DNA of 33,631 bases from a virus. The stretch lies in the IMG/VR virus record IMGVR_UViG_3300027734_000197, positions 1-33,631 of that record, one strand, 5' to 3'. The position numbers and the translations under genes are program-made. Shown piece by piece: positions 8,457-14,072 of the stretch (position 1 is the first letter of the stretch; each line of letters starts with the position of its first letter). The notes beneath the pieces are model-generated. The model was given only the letters and a program-made list of their open reading frames with translations, was not told the DNA's origin and made no database searches.

Positions 8457-8864
8457 TTACCACCCAGGACAATTCCAACGTTTAAGAGATGCGGCCTTAC
8501 GAGTAAGCTCGCCTTTTTCATCGCGCTTAGGCCCCGGCATTCCAGACATTCTAGCACAAAACGAGGCTTTTCTTCCCGCATCAGCTTTTGTTTTTGGGTG
8601 CGGTGCAGGTGCTTTAAGATTAGAGCCAGTTGCTCGATTAAACTTATCACGCCCTTTTTGCGTTAAACCTGCGCCTTGACTTGTGGGTAGCTTCTCACCG
8701 CGTGAGACTGAAAGCCTAGGGTCGCCACCATCTTTCATCTTCTGCGCGCCACGCTTTACCGAGTACGCAATGGCAACGGCTTGCTTGACAGGCTTGCCAG
8801 CCTTCACCTCAGCTGAGATGTTCTTCTTAAAAGCTTTATCAGATTTGCTTTTAATCAAAGGCAT
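8457..8864 (-). CDS. Basic phage protein with DUF6321-like C-terminus
   Basis: A 135-residue, Lys-rich protein. The N-terminal part (1-42, MPLIKSKSDKAFKKNIS...PVKQAVAIAYSVKR) resembles a short basic protein found alone in many environmental phages. The C-terminal part (about 60-133, GAGLTQKGRDKFNRATGSNLKAP...KASFCARMSGMPGPKRDEKGEL...RKAASLKRWNC) resembles the DUF6321 family. The two segments appear fused here. Function is unknown. The net positive charge and late location suggest contact with DNA or a packaged virion role (inference). No membrane segment or signal peptide is visible. Confidence 0.7.
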   Translation of the reverse strand: MPLIKSKSDKAFKKNISAEVKAGKPVKQAVAIAYSVKRGAQKMKDGGDPRLSVSRGEKLPTSQGAGLTQKGRDKFNRATGSNLKAPAPHPKTKADAGRKASFCARMSGMPGPKRDEKGELTRKAASLKRWNCPGW

Positions 8865-8866
8865 GA

Positions 8867-9148
8867 TTAGCCACAGAAAATCGTAATTGCCGCGCTTGTT
8901 GGTAACACTACATAAATACTTGTGTTAAACCGAATTCCATTTCCGGGCAACAGCGTTGCAATAACAGCAGTGTTCGTTGTAATATCCAACTCCAGCAATA
9001 GCGTGCCGCTTGCACCACCATCACGAATTTCAATTGTGCCAGCAGTACCACCGGGCTTAATTTGATAGCCACCAAGATTGGTTGCGCCTGCGTAAACTGA
9101 CCCTGTAGCATTTGCATGTGCAGAGAATACATTGGTTAGTGTGCTCAT
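8867..9148 (-). CDS. Small putative virion protein (93 aa)
   Basis: Starts MSTLTNVFSAHANATGSVYAGATNLGGYQIKPGGTAGTIEIRDGG. A short beta-rich protein (GTLLLELDITTN.., YVVLPTSAAITIFCG) without recognised motifs. It follows the hairpin at 9168-9181 and has an AAGGA-type ribosome site upstream. Proteins of this size and style are often minor capsid or tail decoration proteins of environmental phages. I do not recognise a family with an assigned function. Confidence 0.65.
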   Translation of the reverse strand: MSTLTNVFSAHANATGSVYAGATNLGGYQIKPGGTAGTIEIRDGGASGTLLLELDITTNTAVIATLLPGNGIRFNTSIYVVLPTSAAITIFCG

Positions 9149-9167
9149 AATAAATCCTTAAAAGGAA

Positions 9168-9181
9168 GGGGCCGAAGCCCC
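9168..9181 (-). terminator. Intercistronic UUCG-tetraloop hairpin
   Basis: On the leftward transcript the sequence reads GGGGC-TTCG-GCCCC, a 5-bp GC stem closed by a very stable UUCG tetraloop, between the genes at 9190-9648 and 8867-9148. The following CTTCCTTTTAAGG is only weakly U-rich, so this may be a partial terminator, a processing site or an mRNA stabiliser. An almost identical hairpin (tetraloop UCCG) follows the capsid gene. Confidence 0.6.
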
Positions 9182-9189
9182 GACCTTGA

Positions 9190-9648
9190 TTAGCAAGAAC
9201 CGCCGTAAGCTTTTTTCATCTTACCACCAGTTTTGTACTTTTGAATTACGCCACCTGTAGCGTACTTCTCAATTACTCCACCAGTTTTCAGACCTTTATG
9301 CGCTTTAGACGCAGACTTATTAGCATGAGACTTAAGATCGCCTTTAATGCCTTTAATAGCTGACATCTCAGCTTTGTGCATCTTAGGAGACTCAACCTCA
9401 CCGCCCTTTTTACGCGCCATAGGCATTGGGCCGGTTTCCATTTTTGTAGGAATACCACCCATACCGATACCGCGACTAGGCATGGCGGGGGCCATACCAC
9501 GACGAGCTGCCATAGGGGCGCCACGTGCAGAAGCTTTTTCAGGGATAATTCCACCCATAGCTTTCTTTACTGCGCCGCCTTTTTTAAGCTTCAGTTCAAC
9601 TGAAGGCTCTGTAGTCATCATCTTAGGCATTGGTTTAAACTGTCCCAT
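9190..9648 (-). CDS. Basic low-complexity late protein with GGxV/GGxK repeats
   Basis: A 152-residue Lys/Met/Gly-rich protein. It carries at least eight short motifs of the form K/A-x-GG-[AIVEK]: KKGGAVKKAMGG near 23-33, KKGGEVE near 80, and LKTGGVIEKYATGGVIQKYKTGGKMKKAYGGSC at the C-terminus. The segment VIQKYK(T/S)GG is shared with the protein at 13,785-14,072, and related YAEGGPV/YQAGGSV motifs occur near the C-terminus of the 1,953-residue protein. No enzymatic domain is visible. It is likely disordered and DNA- or capsid-associated (inference). The gene sits between two small structural genes downstream of the major capsid protein. Confidence 0.68.
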   Translation of the reverse strand: MGQFKPMPKMMTTEPSVELKLKKGGAVKKAMGGIIPEKASARGAPMAARRGMAPAMPSRGIGMGGIPTKMETGPMPMARKKGGEVESPKMHKAEMSAIKGIKGDLKSHANKSASKAHKGLKTGGVIEKYATGGVIQKYKTGGKMKKAYGGSC

Positions 9649-9660
9649 GATGATCCCCTT

Positions 9661-10053
9661 TTAAGCAAAAGCTTTGTAAATGATAGTCACACGAGCTGCG
9701 CCTGCAGTAGCTGCAGTTCCAGTTTGTGTAAATGTCACCGTTGCGTAGTCAACATCACTGTTACCCACGTCAGCCCAAGCGCTGTACACACCAGTTGAAG
9801 CAACTGATGCGCGACCTGCCGAGCCTACGGAAGTAGAAGTGACATAAGCTGCAGCAGTGCCAGTTTTACCAACGGTCACAGTGTTGGTAGTGCCAGCATT
9901 AAACGCAGTCGTTACGTCGATGTGGACGTTCTGAATCTGCGCGTTTGCTGGAATAGTACCAATAGTGACTGCACCGGTATTGCTAAACGCAATCGTTGTG
10001 GTGATTGCGGACAGCTGGCCTGCCGAGTTAGTTACTGCATTATTGTATGCCAT
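9661..10053 (-). CDS. Small structural/decoration-like protein (130 aa)
   Basis: Starts MAYNNAVTNSAGQLSAITTTIAFSN and consists of alternating short beta strands rich in Thr, Ala, Val and Gly (GAVTIGTIPANAQIQNVHIDVTTAFNAGTTNTVTVGK...AARVTIIYKAFA). It immediately follows the capsid gene after the hairpin at 10,073-10,092, with AAGGA about 11 nt before its ATG. Position next to the major capsid gene and all-beta composition fit a decoration or head-surface protein, but no family is recognised, so the function remains inferred. Confidence 0.68.
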   Translation of the reverse strand: MAYNNAVTNSAGQLSAITTTIAFSNTGAVTIGTIPANAQIQNVHIDVTTAFNAGTTNTVTVGKTGTAAAYVTSTSVGSAGRASVASTGVYSAWADVGNSDVDYATVTFTQTGTAATAGAARVTIIYKAFA

Positions 10054-10072
10054 TGTCTTTTTTCCTTAAAGT

Positions 10073-10092
10073 GTAGGGGCCGGAGCCCCCAC
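10073..10092 (-). terminator. Hairpin directly after the major capsid gene
   Basis: On the leftward transcript GTGGGGGC and GCCCCTAC form an 8-bp stem (one G-U pair) around a TCCG tetraloop, starting 7 nt beyond the capsid stop. The downstream run TTTAAGGAAAAAAG is not U-rich, so readthrough to the next gene is likely. It may set capsid mRNA level by attenuation or by blocking 3' exonucleases. Confidence 0.62.
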
Positions 10093-10098
10093 TTGGGT

Positions 10099-11013
10099 TT
10101 AGACGCCGGGTGTACCGAACATTGAACGCCAGTCAGTCCAACCAAGGTCATAACGCTCAGTGGCCTTATAACGCATTGAGTCGGTCTCAAAGTCGCCTTC
10201 CATGGTCTTTTCCAAGCCACGGCGCATCATCAACTTCATGCCTTCAGGGGCATCAGTCTGAACCCACCATGCTGTGGCAGAAGTCAAGCGGGAGATAACT
10301 GAAGCGCCTTCAGGCATCAAACCGATAGACTTAATTGGGTTGATGTCGTTGTTGGCTGTACCAGCACGAAGAACGCTCTTCAGCAAAACTTCAGCTTGGA
10401 AGACATTACCGGGAGCAACCACTAACTTCAGGGGTTGCAAACGGATCTTCTTGCCGTTGTTATCCACTGCTTGACGAACTTGGATCAGCATCTGCTCCAA
10501 GGAAGTCTGGCTCAAGTTAGCAGCTGTGTTCAGCAAGTTACTTGCTGTACCACTAACCAGTGGGTGTGTAGAAGCATTCAACTGAACACCATCGCCGCCA
10601 GCATATGCTGAGTTGAACGCTTGGTTCAACACATTGGCTGCCAATGTCTCTTTGGTTTCCACCAAAGACTGGGCCAAATGCTTAGCGTAAACTTGACCAA
10701 TACGGATGTGGTCGCCGTCTTCAACCAATACCTTGGTCAATGCAAAGGCCAAGCCATACACATTGTAGAGGTAACGTTTGAGGAACAGGACACCACCTTG
10801 TTGGTAAGCAACAGGGCTGCCGTCAGGCAACTGAGGTGCTGCACCAAAACCGTACAAGACAGGTTCTTCGTGGTAGTTACGGGGGATACCTTGTTGTTCA
10901 CGGAAGACCGTGGACCATTCATCCGAGCGTTGATCGTATACACCGTCGAAACATTCGTTTAAGATAGGTTCGACGATGCTACGAAAGTCGGTACTGCGCA
11001 TTGGAGCTGCCAT
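10099..11013 (-). CDS. Major capsid protein (Mu gpT-like)
   Basis: 304 residues resembling the Mu gpT-type, HK97-fold major head subunit family. Visible hallmarks: an N-terminal arm (FRSIVEPILNECFDGVYDQRSDEW), a mid-protein segment with ASTHPLVSGTASNLLNTAANLS (about 147-168), an iRqavDnnGkkirLqPlkLVVAPGNVFQAEVLLKS segment (about 178-218), and the C-terminal TSATAWWVQTDAPEGMKLMMRR...FETDSMRYKATERYDLGWTDWRSMFG. It would form the icosahedral shell around the scaffold. The start is fixed by a very strong AAGGAGG site. It is preceded by a conserved structural gene and followed by a stable hairpin, consistent with high expression. Confidence 0.88.
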   Translation of the reverse strand: MAAPMRSTDFRSIVEPILNECFDGVYDQRSDEWSTVFREQQGIPRNYHEEPVLYGFGAAPQLPDGSPVAYQQGGVLFLKRYLYNVYGLAFALTKVLVEDGDHIRIGQVYAKHLAQSLVETKETLAANVLNQAFNSAYAGGDGVQLNASTHPLVSGTASNLLNTAANLSQTSLEQMLIQVRQAVDNNGKKIRLQPLKLVVAPGNVFQAEVLLKSVLRAGTANNDINPIKSIGLMPEGASVISRLTSATAWWVQTDAPEGMKLMMRRGLEKTMEGDFETDSMRYKATERYDLGWTDWRSMFGTPGV

Positions 11014-11022
11014 GGTTCACTC

Positions 11023-11029
11023 CCTCCTT
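11023..11029 (-). promoter_or_regulatory. Strong Shine-Dalgarno of the major capsid gene
   Basis: The leftward strand reads AAGGAGG nine nt before the capsid ATG, one of the best ribosome sites among the late genes. It overlaps the stop codon of the upstream gene, so termination and capsid initiation are close enough for coupling. Confidence 0.75.
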
Positions 11030-11601
11030 TAAACTGCAACAACGGACGCATTGAACTGCGACTCGTTGATAGTTACGCGCACAATCGTGTACGCATCGCC
11101 CCAAGCATTGTCAGGGTACGGAGCTAATTCACGGATCAACATCTGTGCGCTATTACCAGCGCCAACCAATGTGGTTGACAAGGTGCAAGCAGACAAACCA
11201 GTTGTAGTTGAACCAGCAGTGGTGTTGCTCAAATCAGCCATGTCACCCACGGATGTTTGCGCTAACGAACCCGCAGCTTGGATCTCATACACAATGTTAG
11301 GATCGTTGTAATAGTAAGCAACGCATGAGCCAGCTGTATACGCAGTATTTGCGGGCCAATTGTTGGATACACGTGCACGACCTGTACTGTCAGTAAACTG
11401 CACGCCAGCAAAGGCGCCCTGGAATGAATCCCCAGCAGCAGCGACGACAATATTACCTGAAGTGTTCAACTTTACGGGTTGACCTTTTAGGATAGCCGTG
11501 TTATAGGCAGAAGCAATGCCGTCAGCCAGCGTCACAGCGCGATCTAACCCTGAGGGATGATACGCGGGACGAAGACCAAACGGCGCATTAGTTGCACTCA
11601 T
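11029..11601 (-). CDS. Conserved phage structural protein next to the capsid (190 aa)
   Basis: Starts MSATNAPFGLRPAYHPSGLDRAVTLADG and contains SAYNTAILKGQPVKLNTSGNIVVAAAGDSFQGAFAGVQFTD, a beta-rich pattern typical of capsid-associated proteins. Its position directly upstream of the major capsid gene matches where decoration or head-stabilising proteins are often coded. It contains a segment, YTAGSCVAYYYNDPNIVYEIQAAGS, that recurs in phages with this capsid type. It probably decorates or stabilises the head, but this is inference. A GAAAGGA ribosome site precedes the ATG. Confidence 0.75.
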   Translation of the reverse strand: MSATNAPFGLRPAYHPSGLDRAVTLADGIASAYNTAILKGQPVKLNTSGNIVVAAAGDSFQGAFAGVQFTDSTGRARVSNNWPANTAYTAGSCVAYYYNDPNIVYEIQAAGSLAQTSVGDMADLSNTTAGSTTTGLSACTLSTTLVGAGNSAQMLIRELAPYPDNAWGDAYTIVRVTINESQFNASVVAV

Positions 11602-11643
11602 GATTGAGTCCTTTCAAAGATTGAAATAAAAACTTTGTCATGT

Positions 11644-12180
11644 TTACTCAAAAACAGGACGGGGTTTAACTTTTGCATCGAAACCTACACCGCCGCCTTC
11701 AATTGAAACCAATGTCTTGCCATTGCTATCACGTTCACCCAGCAATTGTTCTTGTTGAACCTTAATCTTCTGTTGCTCCTCCATAGGGGCAAGATGATGA
11801 AGTTCGTACATGAGCTCTTGATAAATGTCCATAGGCAATTTATACAAAAGCATCTCGTTACAAGCAACAAAGCCTACGTGTTCGCCAGCTTTCACTTTCA
11901 AATGCTCAAAGCCGGGTAATTCTTCGGCTTTTACTGGTTCATAGCCCAGTCGCATACGCTTGTGAATTGGGTCATATTGGTTGGTAGAAGACAACCAGCA
12001 TAGGTGGTATCCCGGTATCTCGGGAGGGGTCGGAAGCGCCTCTTGCAGCCACTCCGAGCGGAACATCCTACGACGTTCCTCGGAAGAAACAAATTTTTCT
12101 TCAGGTGCAGCGCGTGAATCATCTTGCGATGCACGATTCTCACGTCCTGCGTTGGTGTTCTTTTTAATACGATCGTCCAT
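11644..12180 (-). CDS. Conserved phage protein between scaffold and capsid genes (178 aa)
   Basis: A charged, disordered N-terminus (1-40) is followed by a conserved core (GYHLCWLSSTNQYDPIHKRMRLGYEPVKAEELPGFEHLKVKAGEHVGFVACNEMLLYKLPMDIYQELMYELHHLAP). The tail is Gln/Glu-rich. Proteins with this core are frequent in phages with the same head module, always near scaffold and capsid genes. The biochemical role is unknown; assembly or minor head protein is the most economical guess. Its ATG lies 2 nt from the scaffold stop. Confidence 0.7.
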   Translation of the reverse strand: MDDRIKKNTNAGRENRASQDDSRAAPEEKFVSSEERRRMFRSEWLQEALPTPPEIPGYHLCWLSSTNQYDPIHKRMRLGYEPVKAEELPGFEHLKVKAGEHVGFVACNEMLLYKLPMDIYQELMYELHHLAPMEEQQKIKVQQEQLLGERDSNGKTLVSIEGGGVGFDAKVKPRPVFE

Positions 12181-12182
12181 GC

Positions 12183-13166
12183 TTATTTCCGTTTCTGTTG
12201 TTTATCATATTCTGCAAACTTGCGAATCATTTTGTTTCGCTGTTCGATGTTATCCCACATGCCTGCCTCTTTAATGGCAGCAACACGCTTAGGATCAACG
12301 ATGTATTCGTTGGCCCTTGTCGTCGCAGTGGTATCACGTCCTGAACTTGTCACAACAGATCTCGGTCTTGGGTTTCTCGTACCATTACTATACCCCGAAT
12401 TATATCGGTGTGGTAAATATTTTTGCAATCTGTCGTCGAGCTCATCCCAGTAGTCGGGAAGTGCTGGGTCGTAGCCTTCTTCGGTCAACGCCACGTCAAT
12501 GGTCTGCGCAATCTTAGAATCTGCATCCTTCAATTGGGGGTCATACCACTTATTCTTATCGATCCAATCTGAAGCCATTTTCTGGACCATTGGATCGGGA
12601 AGTTTAATGTTCTGAGAAGTCTGAGTAAGCTGCTTGTTAGCAGTTTCACGCAATGACTGCAAAGACTCTAAATGCCGTTGGCTATCGTACCAGAGCTGTT
12701 GGGCTTTGGTAACTTCTTCACCATTTCGAGCATTGACAGCCTCTTGTAGCTTCATTTTGGCGTACTCAAGCCTTGTGCCCGCGTCGTCAATGGCCTTATC
12801 AACCCTTGCTAACTCAGCACCAGACGTGCGTTTCTCCAAAAGAGCTACTCGCTCCGCCATTTGTGAGTTCTGCTTACGCAGAGCCGTAATCAAGTGATTA
12901 GATTCACGGGCTTTTTCACGATGAAGTTGCTTCTTAAGCTTACGTTCTTCACGTCGAGCGGCACGAATGGCCTCTCTTTCCGGGTCGTCTGTGGTAGAAC
13001 CTTCACCCTCGTCATCTCCGGGTCCCTCAGTGTCATCTGATGCATCAGATACGCCATCTTCGTCATCATCAGACTGGGGATTTGACATTCCGTCAGGTAA
13101 TTGCGCAATGGCTGCGCCGTCTTTGGTCTCGTCGACCTGCATTTCCAACTTTTCAGTTGCATTCAT
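12183..13166 (-). CDS. Capsid scaffolding protein (putative)
   Basis: 327 residues with the usual scaffold layout. The N-terminus is highly acidic (about 32-62, SDDDEDGVSDASDDTEGPGDDEGEG), followed by a long predicted coiled coil rich in Lys/Glu/Leu (about 65-185, EERKLKKQLHREKARES...LEKRTSGAELARVDKAID). The C-terminus is basic (KRVAAIKEAGMWDNIEQRNKMIRKFAEYDKQQKRK) and would be the capsid-binding tail. It lies between the GroES-like gene and the capsid module, the expected place. The call rests on composition and position rather than a specific family match. AAAGGA precedes the ATG. Confidence 0.75.
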   Translation of the reverse strand: MNATEKLEMQVDETKDGAAIAQLPDGMSNPQSDDDEDGVSDASDDTEGPGDDEGEGSTTDDPEREAIRAARREERKLKKQLHREKARESNHLITALRKQNSQMAERVALLEKRTSGAELARVDKAIDDAGTRLEYAKMKLQEAVNARNGEEVTKAQQLWYDSQRHLESLQSLRETANKQLTQTSQNIKLPDPMVQKMASDWIDKNKWYDPQLKDADSKIAQTIDVALTEEGYDPALPDYWDELDDRLQKYLPHRYNSGYSNGTRNPRPRSVVTSSGRDTTATTRANEYIVDPKRVAAIKEAGMWDNIEQRNKMIRKFAEYDKQQKRK

Positions 13167-13184
13167 GTATCATCCTTTCAAAGC

Positions 13185-13607
13185 TTAAATAAAAGCTTTA
13201 ATATCACGAGGGTCGCCAGTGACTTTGCCAATGAGTTCATGATCATTGAAGAAGGTAAAAAGGCATTTGCCTTCAGCACCCTGCTCGTCTTTGAAATCAA
13301 TCTCCCATCGATCACCGCCCCACTTAGGTACACGAACAAAGTCGCCTACCTGTGCCCATGCACCTTCAGGCCAAGGCTCCATGGATTCGCGTTTCTTAAA
13401 TGCAAGAGGCCCGATTGAAATGATCTTCCCAACTTGGGTATTCCACTTCTCGGTCTCCTTAGTTTCCTGCGGAATAAAAATTCCAGCAGATGAGACTTTT
13501 TCTTTAACTGCTCGTAACTGCACAAGAATCCTTGCGCCATACGGTGCCATTAAAGGGTCTATTACAGGAAACGCTTCTGCAAGCGTCTGTTCAACGTCAT
13601 TCGACAT
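13185..13607 (-). CDS. Phage-encoded GroES-like co-chaperonin (Cpn10)
   Basis: 140 residues. The Cpn10 pattern is visible: GARILVQLRAVKEKVSSAGIFIPQET (25-49), then VGKIISIGPLAF (59-70) and VGDFVRVPKWGGDRWEIDF (87-105). The segment around residues 34-54 corresponds to the mobile loop, with hydrophobic GIFIP (42-46) in place of the GroEL-binding tripeptide. Phage co-chaperonins (T4 gp31 is the best-studied) cap host GroEL to fold the large capsid protein. Location between portal and scaffold/capsid supports that role here. The C-terminal extension (EGKCLFTFFNDHELIGKVTGDPRDIKAFI) is longer than in bacterial GroES. Confidence 0.8.
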   Translation of the reverse strand: MSNDVEQTLAEAFPVIDPLMAPYGARILVQLRAVKEKVSSAGIFIPQETKETEKWNTQVGKIISIGPLAFKKRESMEPWPEGAWAQVGDFVRVPKWGGDRWEIDFKDEQGAEGKCLFTFFNDHELIGKVTGDPRDIKAFI

Positions 13608-13782
13608 TTTTTTCCTCTTCTAAGAGTTGGTTAATGATAAGCAAGGCTTCCTCCAAGCCTTGGTGCTGGCCAACTAAGCGCTGGTAGGCTTCAAATGTGA
13701 CTGCATTTCCCTGAACTAGGGATTCAGCAATTCGCTCTTGCCTTTGCTTAATAAGACCAATGAAATTTGCAAGCGCTGCCAT
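13597..13782 (-). CDS. Small helical protein upstream of the co-chaperonin
   Basis: A 61-residue, all-helical protein, MAALANFIGLIKQRQERIAESLVQGNAVTFEAYQRLVGQHQGLEEALLIINQLLEEEKNVE. The heptad-like spacing of Leu/Ile suggests a coiled coil. Its end overlaps the GroES-like start by 11 bp, implying translational coupling. It resembles small assembly chaperones or minor virion proteins in size, but no family is recognised. Confidence 0.68.
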   Translation of the reverse strand: MAALANFIGLIKQRQERIAESLVQGNAVTFEAYQRLVGQHQGLEEALLIINQLLEEEKNVE

Positions 13783-13784
13783 GT

Positions 13785-14072
13785 TTAGCGGCCACGACCT
13801 GCAGACTTCTTCACGGGGATCGCGATGGTTACTGCAAAGCCAGACATCTTCTTGGCGGCTCCGCCTTTTTTCATCGTCGCAATTTTGCCAGTAGGCTTAG
13901 GCAAGGGTGGAGGCGCTGAACCACGTGCTGGCAAATTAGCCACACGAGACTCAGGCATCACGCTGCCGCCTGACTTATACTTTTGAATCACGCTCTTGCC
14001 CTTGGCTGTAGCAACGGAATCACCCGCTCCCATTGCCAAGCGCTTGTGCATGTTAATTCCTTCATCAGCCAT
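13785..14072 (-). CDS. Basic GG-motif protein downstream of portal (95 aa)
   Basis: Starts MADEGINMHKRLAMGAGDSV; rich in Lys, Gly, Ala and Pro. It carries VIQKYKSGGSVMPESR (about 29-44) and KKGGAAKKMSGF, clearly related to the C-terminal motif of the protein at 9190-9648. The C-terminus (IAIPVKKSAGRGR) is basic. It overlaps the portal stop by 8 bp. No enzymatic features are visible. It is likely a disordered virion or assembly factor (inference). Confidence 0.68.
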   Translation of the reverse strand: MADEGINMHKRLAMGAGDSVATAKGKSVIQKYKSGGSVMPESRVANLPARGSAPPPLPKPTGKIATMKKGGAAKKMSGFAVTIAIPVKKSAGRGR

